Assembly (NCBI GenBank): GCA_040079795.1
Contig: JBEBJQ010000028.1
Coordinates: 1-42,630 of the forward strand
Source of the DNA: SXIZ01 sp040079795
GTDB lineage: Bacteria; Pseudomonadota; Gammaproteobacteria; Methylococcales; Methylomonadaceae
Length of the DNA stretch: 42,630 bases
Direction: 5' to 3'
This document shows positions 24,601 through 33,624 of the stretch, piece after piece. A program made the position numbers and the translations under genes. The notes under the pieces are model-generated. The model was not told where the DNA came from. It was given only the letters and a program-made list of their open reading frames with translations, and did no database searches. Numbering within the stretch: position 1 is the stretch's first letter; every line of letters begins with the position of its first letter.

Positions 24601-26283
24601 TTAAGCTTCCGAGGTTACACGTAATACTTCATCCAGGGTGGTTAGGCCGTGTAGCGCCTTTACCAAGCCATCATCGTACATGGTTAACATGCCGTCTTTA
24701 ACCGCTTGCTCCTGTATTTTGCCAGATTCTTGATGTGCCATGACCATTTTTCGAACTGCATCGGTCATGACCAAAAATTCTATAATCGCTAAACGTCCGC
24801 GGTACCCAATACCGCCACAAGCTTCACAACCAACGGCACGATACAATAATACTTCCCCCGCTGGCGCAAAACGCTTAAGGCCTTTTTCCTCAACCACTTC
24901 CGGTAAAGCGGGATAGGTTACTTTGCAATGTGGGCATAGCTTTCTAACCAAGCGTTGCGCCAGAATACCATTAACCGTTGAAGTCAATAAATAATCGTCC
25001 AAGCCCATATCCAATAGCCTGGCAAGCCCCCCTGCAGCATCATTGGTATGTAAGGTAGATAACACTAAATGTCCGGTTAATGCTGATTGCACCGCGATTT
25101 TGGCGGTTTCCAAATCGCGCATCTCACCGATCATAATAACATCAGGGTCTTGACGTACAATCGAGCGTAAGGCGCTGGCGAAAGTTAAGCCGATTTGCGG
25201 CTTCGCCTGAATTTGATTCACCCCGTTTAATTGATATTCCACCGGATCTTCAATGGTGATGATTTTGCGTTCCGAGGTATTAAGCTGCGTTAAGGCTGTA
25301 TATAAGGTGGTTGATTTTCCGCTACCGGTAGGGCCGGTAATAAGAATAATGCCATGGGGTTTTGCCAATATTTCTAAAAAAGTCTTGGAGTTATGTTCTT
25401 CAAAGCCTAAAGAAGCAAAATCAAACACCACGCTTTCTTTGTCCAGCAACCGGATCACCACGCTTTCACCATACATGGTGGGGGTAGTTGAAACCCTAAG
25501 GTCAATTTCTTTGCCCTGCATCTGGATTTTGATACGTCCATCTTGCGGCAAACGGCGTTCAGCAATATTCAGCTTAGCCATCAGTTTAATCCTGGAAATG
25601 ACCGCTGCGGTGGAAGACGACGGCGGAGACTCAATGTTCTGTAAAACACCGTCGATACGCAAGCGCACGATAAGCTGTTGATCGAATGGTTCGATATGAA
25701 TATCTGACGCACGGGTTTCCAGGGCGCGCTGAAAAATCAGGTTCACCATGCGGATAACCGGTGCTTCACTGGCCAGATCTTTTAAGTGTTCAATATCATC
25801 CAAAGCCGCATCATCGTCCATACCACCCGATAACTGTCCCATTTGAGATTTGCCGTCGCCATATTGCAATTCCAGGGCGCGGTCAATTTCGGACAGAATA
25901 CCTACTTTTATTAAGACTTTTTTCGTGGTTGCCAGACGCAAGGATTGTTGAATAAAAGCATCTTCTGAATCCAGAACAGCAACTGTAATGCTGTCATCAT
26001 CTGCGGTAATACCCACCACATGATATTCTTTTAGAAACCGCAGCGAAATTTCATCGCCTAACGGTGATTCGTCTGGGTAATCTTTGGTTTGTACAATTTC
26101 TAAATTACCGGCTTTCGCTAAAGCCTCGGCAACATTTTTTTCTGAACAAAGCCCCAATTTAATTAATAGTCCGGGTAAGCCAGTGGCACCCATTTGCTCT
26201 TGTATTTTATTGACCCGGTTTAAATCGCTCTGACGCAAGGATTGCTGCGCGATTAAAATATCAATAAATTGTTGATAGCCCAT
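24601..26283 (-). CDS. gspE: Type II secretion ATPase GspE
   Basis: The 560-residue protein has an MshEN-like N-terminus (1-150), Walker A GPTGSGKS near residue 318, Asp box and Walker B (DPDVIMIGEMRDLETAKIAV), His box HLVLSTLHTNDA, and the zinc tetracysteine CPHC...CEAC. It drives pseudopilus assembly. It is first in the operon; all eleven gsp genes plus the small ORF run in one direction with gaps of at most 97 bases or overlaps. The Shine-Dalgarno before its ATG is weak. Confidence 0.96.
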   Translation of the reverse strand: MGYQQFIDILIAQQSLRQSDLNRVNKIQEQMGATGLPGLLIKLGLCSEKNVAEALAKAGNLEIVQTKDYPDESPLGDEISLRFLKEYHVVGITADDDSITVAVLDSEDAFIQQSLRLATTKKVLIKVGILSEIDRALELQYGDGKSQMGQLSGGMDDDAALDDIEHLKDLASEAPVIRMVNLIFQRALETRASDIHIEPFDQQLIVRLRIDGVLQNIESPPSSSTAAVISRIKLMAKLNIAERRLPQDGRIKIQMQGKEIDLRVSTTPTMYGESVVIRLLDKESVVFDFASLGFEEHNSKTFLEILAKPHGIILITGPTGSGKSTTLYTALTQLNTSERKIITIEDPVEYQLNGVNQIQAKPQIGLTFASALRSIVRQDPDVIMIGEMRDLETAKIAVQSALTGHLVLSTLHTNDAAGGLARLLDMGLDDYLLTSTVNGILAQRLVRKLCPHCKVTYPALPEVVEEKGLKRFAPAGEVLLYRAVGCEACGGIGYRGRLAIIEFLVMTDAVRKMVMAHQESGKIQEQAVKDGMLTMYDDGLVKALHGLTTLDEVLRVTSEA

Positions 26284-26314
26284 ATTTTAGTGTCGGGGAT
26301 TGTTTTGCTTGAAT

Positions 26315-26333
26315 CATTGCAGGTATTGCAATG
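26315..26333. promoter_or_regulatory. Inverted repeat upstream of gspE
   Basis: CATTGCA and TGCAATG form a perfect 7-bp inverted repeat with a 5-base centre, 32-50 bases upstream of the gspE start. It could be an operator. On the + strand it is followed by five T, so it could also act as a weak terminator on that strand. Confidence 0.3.
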
Positions 26334-26501
26334 TTTTTGTTGGATCAATGAAAATCAGTAAAGAGGTATTTTAGCTTAAAATAAGCGTTTAACTGAAAAT
26401 TTAGCAGAATTAAGCTATTGGTTTTATTTTGTTGCCTTAACTGTCGCAATTAATTTAACTTACATTAAAAGTGAAATAAGTCAGTGCAAGGCTATTAACT
26501 T

Positions 26502-26531
26502 GGGTAGGTGCGGATTGTTCCGCACCTACCC
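26502..26531 (-). terminator. GC-rich 12-bp hairpin downstream of the comEA-like gene
   Basis: GGGTAGGTGCGG (26502-26513) pairs perfectly with CCGCACCTACCC (26520-26531) around a 6-base loop, 26 bases after the comEA-like stop. No T run follows on either strand, so it may be a REP-like repeat or an mRNA 3'-end stabiliser as much as a terminator. Confidence 0.5.
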
Positions 26532-26557
26532 CATTCCTAAAATAATCTGAAAAGTGC

Positions 26558-27046
26558 CTAGCGCAAGGGGTTTGCAACGGGTGCGGCTGGAGTAGCTGGT
26601 GCGGCAGCAGCGGGGGCTGGTGGAGCGGCGTTTTCTTTTTTAGCTTTTTTAGGCTTTTTGGCGGCTTCTGGCGCTGGTGCGGCGGGCGCAACGGCAGCTG
26701 GAGTAGGTGCAGCCGCAGCCGCTGATGGCGCGGGAATAGCTGCGGGTTTGGCCTTTGGCGTTTTAGCTACAGCCACTGGGATCGGTGCGCTTGCGCCGCT
26801 GAATAAAATATCCGCCTGGTTTTTAGCCAGGGTTTTATCACCAATCCCTTTAACATTGCCCAGATCTTCCAAAGATTTAAAGGCGCCATTAGCTTGTCTA
26901 TAGGCCACAATGTCCTGGGCTTTTTTCATGCCTATACCGTGTAAAGCGGCTGCCAGGGTTTCAGCGTCAGCAGTATTAACATTAACTGGTGTTGCCATGC
27001 AGCTAAATGCGGTTAAGAGCAAAAATAACGTCAACAATTTCTTCAT
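26558..27046 (-). CDS. ComEA-like exported helix-hairpin-helix DNA-binding protein with Ala/Pro/Lys tail
   Basis: The 162-residue protein has a signal peptide (LLTLFLLLTAFSCMA) and a ComEA-type helix-hairpin-helix domain at residues 20-85 (VNVNTADAETLAAALHGIGMKKAQDIVAYRQ, then FKSLEDLGNVKGIGDKTL). The last 75 residues are almost only Ala, Pro and Lys (AAKKPKKAKKENAAPPAPAA). ComEA binds incoming DNA in the periplasm during type IV pilus-dependent uptake. A basic low-complexity tail could add nonspecific DNA or wall contacts. It is transcribed away from relA, in the same direction as the gsp operon but with its own upstream region. Confidence 0.85.
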   Translation of the reverse strand: MKKLLTLFLLLTAFSCMATPVNVNTADAETLAAALHGIGMKKAQDIVAYRQANGAFKSLEDLGNVKGIGDKTLAKNQADILFSGASAPIPVAVAKTPKAKPAAIPAPSAAAAAPTPAAVAPAAPAPEAAKKPKKAKKENAAPPAPAAAAPATPAAPVANPLR

Positions 27047-27295
27047 GAGTAAAACTCCAAATGCGTTATGTAAATGAACTATTTAACGGATAAGCCACCC
27101 AATCAAAAAACCAGGAATAAAGTGACCGCTAAACGCTTTATATTAACAATTATTATTTATAACACCTAAAACACTTTACAATCCAGCCGAATTTAATTGA
27201 AATTTTTCAATTCCCTGCTGTTTTTACAACAGGAACTCAAAGACACTGTTTTATGTCCCTGTAACTGTTCGGTATCACTCATTTACGCTTAACAA

Positions 27296-29443
27296 ATGTT
27301 TAAATCTGACCTTTTTACTGATCAAATCCTCGCTCACTTTACGGCAAAAGATGCGCCGTTATTGAATGCGGCGTTTGCATTATTGCCTGAAGATGATGAC
27401 TCTTATTGTCGCCCAACCGGTAAGCAAGTTGCCTTGGTTTTATTGGGATTGCATGTTGATTTAAGCACGATTGTTGGTGCGTTATTAAGTGATCCACGTC
27501 TCGTGGGAAAGTTGTCTGAGCGCGATATTACCCAGCGTTTCGGCAGTCATGTGATGACCTTGGTTAAAGACTTAGATTGGCTTAACTCGTTAAATGTCTA
27601 CTTTTTAGAGATGGCACAGCAGCCTGAGCAGTATGAGATATTAAGGCGCATGTTGCTTGCCATGACCCATGATGCTCGCGCGGTTATTATCAAACTGGCC
27701 TATCGGGTGCAACGTTTGCGGGGGTTGCCGCGTGAAAGTTATGAAATGCGGCATTTTATTGCCAATGAAACTTTAGATATTTATGCCCCTATTGCCAACC
27801 GGCTAGGTGTTAGCCAATTAAAATGGGAGCTTGAAGATTTAGCGTTTCGTTATCTACAGCCACAAATGTATCGCAAAATTGCCCAGTCTTTAGCGGTAAA
27901 CCGGGCCCAGCGATTGGCAAGTATTAATAATTTTACTGCTCACTTACAACAATACGTGCAGGCTGAAGGCATTAACGCCCGGATATTCGGTCGCCCCAAG
28001 CATATTTATAGCATTTGGAAAAAAATGCAAAAAAAGCAGCTCCCCATTGCGGAGTTGTATGATTTATTAGCTGTAAGGGTCATTGTTGAGGATGTATCGA
28101 CCTGTTATGAAATTCTGGGGTTAGTACATGGGCATTGGCAAACGGTGCCGAAAGAATTTGATGATTATGTTGTCAATCCTAAAGAAAATGGCTATCAATC
28201 GTTGCACACCGTCATACTTGACCCTGACGGTAATCGCATAGAAGTGCAAATCCGTACCCAGGCGATGGATGAATTTGCCGAATATGGTATTGCCGCGCAC
28301 TGGCGTTATAAAGAAGGCGGTGATCACAATGCGGCAACCGAAAAAAGCATTGCCGCGATTCGGCAGTTATTAAGTAAAAAAGAAAAGCATACTTACCCCG
28401 CTGTAACTGCGCCGAATCAAACAACCGAAACAGATGAAATAACTCTGGCAAGCTATAAAACCAGTTTATTTTATGATCGGGTGTATGTGTTAACACCTAA
28501 GGGCAAGTTGATTGATTTGGTTAAAGGTGCAACGCCCCTTGATTTTGCTTATGCCATTCATACTGAAGTTGGGCATCGCTGCCGCGGTGCCAAGGTGAAT
28601 GGCCGCATTGTTAATCTAACCTACACCTTACAATCAGGTGAGCAGGTTGAAGTTCTAACCACCAAACAGGCTAAGCCAAACCGAAATTGGATTGATGCTA
28701 ATCTGGGCTATTTAAAATCTCCAAACTCTATCAGTAAGGTTAAAAGCTGGTTTAAACGGCAACAGAGCGAGCAAGATTGTGCTTTAGGGAAAGCGATATT
28801 GGAGAAAGAAGCGCAGCGTTTAGGTCTGGCTGCTTTACCCCTTAAAAACCTGTGTAAGGCTTTTGATGAGCCGGATCCTAATAAATTGCTCATTGCTATC
28901 GGCAGGGGGGAACTTAATACCCGGCAGATTGCCAGTAAATTAGCTGTCCCCGAGTTTAAAAGTGCGCCAGTTAAGGTTGAGCCCAAACTGCTTGGCGATA
29001 AAGCGACAATTTTAGTCGATGGTATCGCCAATGTGTTGACCTCAATTGCACACTGCTGTAACCCACTTCCGGGTGATGCTATCCGGGGCTATATTTCACA
29101 CCATAGCGGTATCACTATCCATCGGAGTGATTGTGTTAACCTTTTACAGCACGTCGAGCAGCATCGCGAGCAGCTTGTTAATGTTGAGTGGGGGAGTGTG
29201 TCAGTTACTCAGCTTGTCCCGATTATTATTCAGGCAAGCCAAAATGATCATTTACTGCATCGGGTTACGCTGGCGCTTAATCAGGCCAAAGTCGGCATTC
29301 AAAATACCCACTTAAAAATCAAAGATGATTTAAGTTGTATACTCAATTTAACGGTTCATATCAAAAATATTAACCAGCTAAGTAAAGTGTTGACACTTTG
29401 TGGCGACCTCCCGTACGTTTTTGATGTTAAACGTAAAACTTAA
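27296..29443 (+). CDS. relA: GTP pyrophosphokinase RelA (synthetase-only type)
   Basis: The 715-residue protein has a degenerate hydrolase region: the HDxxED motif is absent, as in gammaproteobacterial RelA. The synthetase domain follows (IFGRPKHIYSIWKKMQKK, then KEFDDYVVNPKENGYQSLHT). The EFDD form at about residues 286-289 marks a monofunctional synthetase, whereas SpoT-like enzymes have RFKD. TGS (YVLTPKGKLIDLVKGATPLDFAYAIH), a zinc/CC segment (IAHCCNPLPGD) and a C-terminal ACT domain complete it. It makes (p)ppGpp on starved ribosomes. polA follows 17 bases downstream and may be co-transcribed. Confidence 0.94.
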   Translation: MFKSDLFTDQILAHFTAKDAPLLNAAFALLPEDDDSYCRPTGKQVALVLLGLHVDLSTIVGALLSDPRLVGKLSERDITQRFGSHVMTLVKDLDWLNSLNVYFLEMAQQPEQYEILRRMLLAMTHDARAVIIKLAYRVQRLRGLPRESYEMRHFIANETLDIYAPIANRLGVSQLKWELEDLAFRYLQPQMYRKIAQSLAVNRAQRLASINNFTAHLQQYVQAEGINARIFGRPKHIYSIWKKMQKKQLPIAELYDLLAVRVIVEDVSTCYEILGLVHGHWQTVPKEFDDYVVNPKENGYQSLHTVILDPDGNRIEVQIRTQAMDEFAEYGIAAHWRYKEGGDHNAATEKSIAAIRQLLSKKEKHTYPAVTAPNQTTETDEITLASYKTSLFYDRVYVLTPKGKLIDLVKGATPLDFAYAIHTEVGHRCRGAKVNGRIVNLTYTLQSGEQVEVLTTKQAKPNRNWIDANLGYLKSPNSISKVKSWFKRQQSEQDCALGKAILEKEAQRLGLAALPLKNLCKAFDEPDPNKLLIAIGRGELNTRQIASKLAVPEFKSAPVKVEPKLLGDKATILVDGIANVLTSIAHCCNPLPGDAIRGYISHHSGITIHRSDCVNLLQHVEQHREQLVNVEWGSVSVTQLVPIIIQASQNDHLLHRVTLALNQAKVGIQNTHLKIKDDLSCILNLTVHIKNINQLSKVLTLCGDLPYVFDVKRKT

Positions 29444-29460
29444 ATAAAACCCCTATTACA

Positions 29461-32232
29461 ATGGCAAACTCAACCCCTCCGCGTTTAATCTTGATTGATG
29501 GCTCCTCCTTTTTATTTCGCGCTTATCATGCCGTGCAGCCTCTTTCTAGTCCGGATGGCAAACCTACCAATGCCATTTTTGGTGTCGCTAATATGTTAAA
29601 GCGCTTGTTGGCTGAATATGACAGCGATTATTTTTCGGTTGTGTTTGATGCGCCAGGCAAAAATTTCCGCCATGAGCTGTATGCCGACTACAAAGCCCAT
29701 CGTCCGCCTATGCCGGAAGATTTGAGGGAGCAGATAGAGCCGTTGCATCATTTGGTTCGGGTAATGGGCTTGCCATTGATTATGGTGCCAAATGTTGAAG
29801 CAGATGATGTTTTAGGGACGTTGGCGGTGTATGCCGAGCAGCAGGGTTTTCATGTGGTTATCTCCACCGGCGACAAAGACATGGCGCAACTGGTGAATGA
29901 GCGCATTATTCTGGAAGATTCCATGTCCAACAAACGAATGGACATTGAAGGCGTGATTGCTAAATTTGGGGTTAAACCCAGCCAGATTATTGATTTTCTA
30001 GCCTTGATGGGGGATAAATCCGATAACATTCCGGGTGTCCCCAGTGTTGGCGAAAAAACCGCCGCGAAATGGTTGAATCAATACGACTCTTTGGATAACT
30101 TGATTGTCCATGCCGATGAAATCGCCGGTAAAGTGGGTGAGCAGCTGCGTGGCAACCTCACACAACTGGCGGTTTCTAAAGCGTTGACGACCATTAAATG
30201 CGACGTGCAGCTTAGCTACACCCTGGATGATTTAAAGCGACAAGCTATTGATTATGGCGAGCTCAAGACCTTATTAACACAACTGGGTTTTAATGCGTGG
30301 TTAAGAACCCTTGGACAATCCAAAGCCAATGGGATAAAAGCGCCAGCACCTGAAGCAGCAATTGTAGCGCCTCCTCCGGCTGTGGATGTATTGGCAATAA
30401 ACGCCGAGATGCCCGCGTTTGCCGATAATGTCTATGAAACTATCCTTACTCAGGCGCAGCTGGAGCATTGGTTAAAAGCGTTAAATGCCGCTGAGCTGTT
30501 TGCGTTTGATACTGAAACGACCAGTCTGGATTATTTGCTCGCTAACATCGTTGGCGTATCTTTTGCGGTTAAGCCCGGGGCAGCGGCTTATTTGCCATTG
30601 ACACATGATTATCCGGATGTGCCAACACAACTGAATCGGGAGCAGGTTCTCGCGCAACTTAAGCCTTTACTGGAAAATCCTGCGAAAGCGAAGCTGGGTC
30701 AAAATCTAAAATATGATGCACATGTGTTGCTTAATCACGGCATTAATTTACAGGGCATTACCCACGACACGATGCTGGAATCGTATGTTTTAAACAGCAC
30801 CGCGTCTAAGCACAACATGGATGATTTGGCGCAGTATTATCTTGGGCTCACCACGATCCATTATGAAGATGTAACCGGTAAAGGGGCTAAACAAATTCCT
30901 TTTCAGGAAGTCGCGTTGGATCAGGCTACCCCCTATGCCGCAGAAGATGCGGATATTACCTTGCGTTTACATCAAAACTTATTTACCCAATTAGGGCAAA
31001 TACCCAGTCTGCAACGCCTGTATCAGGAACTTGAAATTCCCCTAATTGGCGTACTTAATCGCATTGAACAAAATGGCGTGTTAATCGACAGCGACTTACT
31101 GGCACAGCAAAGTATGGAGCTGGCTAATCATATTGCCTCCTTAGAGCAGCGCACGCATGATTTAGCTGGGCAGGTGTTTAATTTAGGTTCTCCCAAGCAA
31201 ATTCAGACGATTTTGTATGAGAAATTGCAATTGCCGGTGCTGAAAAAAACCCCCACTGGGCAACCCTCCACCGACGAAGCGGTGTTGCAGGAATTGGCAG
31301 TTGATTACCAGTTACCGAAACTGATTTTGGAGCATCGCAGTCTCAGCAAACTGAAATCTACCTATACCGATAAACTGCCGCAACAAATCAATGCCAAAAC
31401 TGGGCGGGTGCATACCTCTTATCATCAAGCCGTTGCAGCAACGGGGCGCTTGTCGTCGTCAGATCCTAATCTGCAAAACATTCCCATCCGCAGCGAAGAA
31501 GGCCGCAAAATCCGTCAGGCGTTTATTGCGCCAGAGGGTTACAAAATCGTGGCGGCGGACTATTCACAAATTGAACTGCGTATCATGGCACATTTATCCG
31601 CCGATGCCGGTCTGTTAGATGCTTTCAATAATGCGCAAGACATTCATCGCGCCACTGCCGCAGAAGTGTTTGGGGTCGCGCCAGAGCAGGTCACCACCGA
31701 ATTAAGGCGTTCTGCCAAAGCCATTAACTTTGGTTTAATTTATGGTATGTCTGCTTTTGGGTTGGCGCAGCAATTGGGTTTAGAGCGTAAGCAGGCGCAA
31801 GCTTATATTGACCTTTACTTTGCCCGTTATCCGGGTGTTAAAGATTATATGGAGCGCATTAAAGAGCAAGCCAAACAGCAGGGCTATGTTGAAACCCTTT
31901 TTGGACGTCGTTTGTATTTGCCGGAAATTAATGCCCGCAATGCCGCCCGCCGTCAATATGCCGAACGTACCGCGATTAATGCACCGATGCAAGGCACGGC
32001 GGCGGATATTATTAAACGTGCCATGCTGGCAACGGATGCTTGGTTACAACAGGAGCGCCCGGATGCAAAAATGATTATGCAAGTGCATGATGAGTTGGTG
32101 TTTGAAATTGCTGCCGATCAGCTTGATGTTTGTATTGATAATATAAGGCAGCACATGTGTGCGGCGGCAATCCTAAATGTACCCTTGTGTGTGGACGTAG
32201 GGATTGGGCATAACTGGGATGAGGCGCATTGA
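29461..32232 (+). CDS. polA: DNA polymerase I
   Basis: The 923-residue protein has all three domains. The 5'-3' exonuclease is at 1-290 (LIDGSSFLFRAYHA; NVEADDVLG; GDKSDNIPGVPSVGEKTA). The 3'-5' proofreading domain at about 325-510 keeps the DxE motif (D350, E352 in FAFDTETTSLD). The polymerase carries motif A DYSQIELR (D700), motif B RRSAKAINFGLIYG and motif C VHDELVFE (D876). Proofreading therefore appears active. Function: Okazaki fragment maturation and repair. Confidence 0.97.
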   Translation: MANSTPPRLILIDGSSFLFRAYHAVQPLSSPDGKPTNAIFGVANMLKRLLAEYDSDYFSVVFDAPGKNFRHELYADYKAHRPPMPEDLREQIEPLHHLVRVMGLPLIMVPNVEADDVLGTLAVYAEQQGFHVVISTGDKDMAQLVNERIILEDSMSNKRMDIEGVIAKFGVKPSQIIDFLALMGDKSDNIPGVPSVGEKTAAKWLNQYDSLDNLIVHADEIAGKVGEQLRGNLTQLAVSKALTTIKCDVQLSYTLDDLKRQAIDYGELKTLLTQLGFNAWLRTLGQSKANGIKAPAPEAAIVAPPPAVDVLAINAEMPAFADNVYETILTQAQLEHWLKALNAAELFAFDTETTSLDYLLANIVGVSFAVKPGAAAYLPLTHDYPDVPTQLNREQVLAQLKPLLENPAKAKLGQNLKYDAHVLLNHGINLQGITHDTMLESYVLNSTASKHNMDDLAQYYLGLTTIHYEDVTGKGAKQIPFQEVALDQATPYAAEDADITLRLHQNLFTQLGQIPSLQRLYQELEIPLIGVLNRIEQNGVLIDSDLLAQQSMELANHIASLEQRTHDLAGQVFNLGSPKQIQTILYEKLQLPVLKKTPTGQPSTDEAVLQELAVDYQLPKLILEHRSLSKLKSTYTDKLPQQINAKTGRVHTSYHQAVAATGRLSSSDPNLQNIPIRSEEGRKIRQAFIAPEGYKIVAADYSQIELRIMAHLSADAGLLDAFNNAQDIHRATAAEVFGVAPEQVTTELRRSAKAINFGLIYGMSAFGLAQQLGLERKQAQAYIDLYFARYPGVKDYMERIKEQAKQQGYVETLFGRRLYLPEINARNAARRQYAERTAINAPMQGTAADIIKRAMLATDAWLQQERPDAKMIMQVHDELVFEIAADQLDVCIDNIRQHMCAAAILNVPLCVDVGIGHNWDEAH

Positions 32233-32332
32233 TATTACAGCGCCGAAAATGTGCCTGGGTACTGAAGGTGCTTCCTTTCGTCAACACCTCTACGAGCGCC
32301 AGCATCACGCGACTTTATAGGCGATTTTATGC

Positions 32333-32364
32333 GGGTTTGCCCTATATTATAACAAACCCCGTTT
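32333..32364 (+). terminator. Candidate terminator after polA
   Basis: GGGTTTG (32333-32339) pairs with CAAACCC (32353-32359), followed by CGTTTT. It lies 100 bases after the polA stop. The T run is short. Confidence 0.4.
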
Positions 32365-32409
32365 TAACGCGTTTTCCCCTAGAGGTTACGTGTTTAAAAA
32401 GCATTAAAA

Positions 32410-32439
32410 TTGTGTGGTATAGGTATTCGTACCTATATA
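32410..32439 (+). promoter_or_regulatory. Palindrome between -35-like and -10-like boxes upstream of the PEP-CTERM-like gene
   Basis: TATAGGTA-TTCG-TACCTATA (32418-32437) is a perfect 20-bp interrupted palindrome. TTGTGT (32410-32415) and TATATA (32434-32439) stand 18 bases apart around it. The layout resembles an operator lying between promoter boxes. As RNA it would form a hairpin with a UUCG loop. Confidence 0.4.
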
Positions 32440-32575
32440 CAAAGCTTCAGCAAGAATTTAATATGTCCCAGTGGTTGAAGATATTTATTTAAGTGGCTCT
32501 ACGGAAATTAGGGTGGGTTTTAGAGCCAGAAAAATAATATCAGTTTAATTAATATAAAATCTTTGGAGAAAAACA

Positions 32576-33226
32576 ATGAAGTCCCGTTTATCAATAGTAC
32601 TTTCTGCTTGCTTGTTGCTTACAGCTATTCCCGCGTTATCAGAAGCAAGTCCTGCGTATGATTTTACGTCTGCACCAATGGGGCCGATTGCCATTGGTGA
32701 GACTGCTTATGTAGTCGGTTTTAAATTTACGGCTAATTCAAATCTTAATGTCAGCTCATTGGGTTTCTATGATGATGCTCAGAATGGCTTAGCGACATCC
32801 CACGAAGTTGGTATTTTTGATGCTTCGGGTAATAAGTTAACTTCAGTAGTTATACCCGGAGCTTCAGGGGCTGATTTGGTAAATAAATTCCGCTACGCTA
32901 GTATTCCTTCTTTATCGCTTGTTTCAGGAGCCTCATATACAATTGCAGGCGCAACTTCTGCTCTTGATGGTTATAATTATGGTGCTTACCCTGCGGGTAC
33001 AGACATTGTAGGCTTATCAGTTGATCCTTCAATATCCATTTTAGGCGGTGTCTTTGCGGAAGGGTCTACTTTGACATATCCAACGAAAACTTTTAATTCA
33101 TATCTCTACCCAACGGTAAACATGAATGTAGCGCCAGTACCTGTTCCTGCTGCATTACCGTTATTGGGTATCGGCTTGGTTGGTCTGGGTGCGTTGCGTC
33201 GTAAAGCTTTATCGGTCAAGGCTTAA
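32576..33226 (+). CDS. Exported protein with VPLPA/PEP-CTERM-like sorting tail
   Basis: The 216-residue protein has a signal peptide (LSIVLSACLLLTAIPALSEA) and a beta-rich body resembling DUF4082 (FKFTANSNLNVSSLGFYDD, HEVGIFDASGNKL, LVSGASYTIAG). The C-terminus has the tripartite sorting signal: PVPVPAALPLLG, a hydrophobic helix GIGLVGLGAL, and basic RRKA. Such tails are processed by exosortases in polysaccharide-producing bacteria and appear on surface or matrix proteins. No exosortase is in the window. A good ribosome-binding site (GGAG) precedes the ATG. Confidence 0.85.
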   Translation: MKSRLSIVLSACLLLTAIPALSEASPAYDFTSAPMGPIAIGETAYVVGFKFTANSNLNVSSLGFYDDAQNGLATSHEVGIFDASGNKLTSVVIPGASGADLVNKFRYASIPSLSLVSGASYTIAGATSALDGYNYGAYPAGTDIVGLSVDPSISILGGVFAEGSTLTYPTKTFNSYLYPTVNMNVAPVPVPAALPLLGIGLVGLGALRRKALSVKA

Positions 33227-33624
33227 TTCGTAAATTAGAAAGCCTGTGCAATTTTGAAGTTTAATTAAGTGAAAATTAATGGCGTAATGAGTTATTATCG
33301 CGCCATTAATTGTTGAATTTTGGTTTTTATAAAAATTAATTTTTTTGAGTTACAAGTTATTTACCAGCGTATCTCAAAATGTTGCTATTCAATTCTCCGC
33401 GAATATTACGCCCTTCTTTTTCAAGTCTTGAGCTTTAGGCTCTTCAGATGATACTAAAGATTATGAATGGTTTAATCTATGGCTTGCTTTAGTTGTGGAT
33501 TAAAATCCTGCTTCATACTCATGAAGAGTCCATTAAATCATGTGCATCAAACAGGATAATTCCAGTAGCCAAATGCAAAAAAGGCTATGATATTGGAATT
33601 TATAAGCCTATCTGGAGATTAATA
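33227..33624. other. Intergenic region upstream of speA
   Basis: Apart from the terminator at 33274-33311 nothing certain is seen. The speA frame stays open upstream to a TTG at 33493, but those 44 codons look non-coding. A 26-codon frame with four cysteines (33479-33559) lacks a ribosome-binding site and is not called. Confidence 0.5.
33274..33311 (+). terminator. Intrinsic terminator of the PEP-CTERM-like gene
   Basis: AATTAATGGCG (33274-33284) pairs perfectly with CGCCATTAATT (33301-33311), with TAAT/ATTA able to extend the helix in the loop. It lies about 50 bases past the stop and is followed by a T-rich but broken tract. Confidence 0.55.

Larger units (their letters stand above)
32233..32575. 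other. Intergenic region between polA and the PEP-CTERM-like gene
   Basis: The 343 bases hold a polA terminator candidate, a 20-bp palindrome flanked by promoter-like boxes, and a further 8-bp inverted repeat (TGGCTCTA at 32494-32501 and TAGAGCCA at 32521-32528) close to the next gene's start. A TTG-started open frame at 32229-32492 has no ribosome-binding site and no protein-like features. Confidence 0.5.

Noticed and set aside
32229..32492. Open frame of 87 residues after polA
   Set aside because: TTG start, no ribosome-binding site, overlaps a terminator candidate and the palindrome, and no protein-like features.
33479..33559. 26-codon frame with several cysteines before speA
   Set aside because: No ribosome-binding site and no conserved spacing of the cysteines; kept only as a remark.
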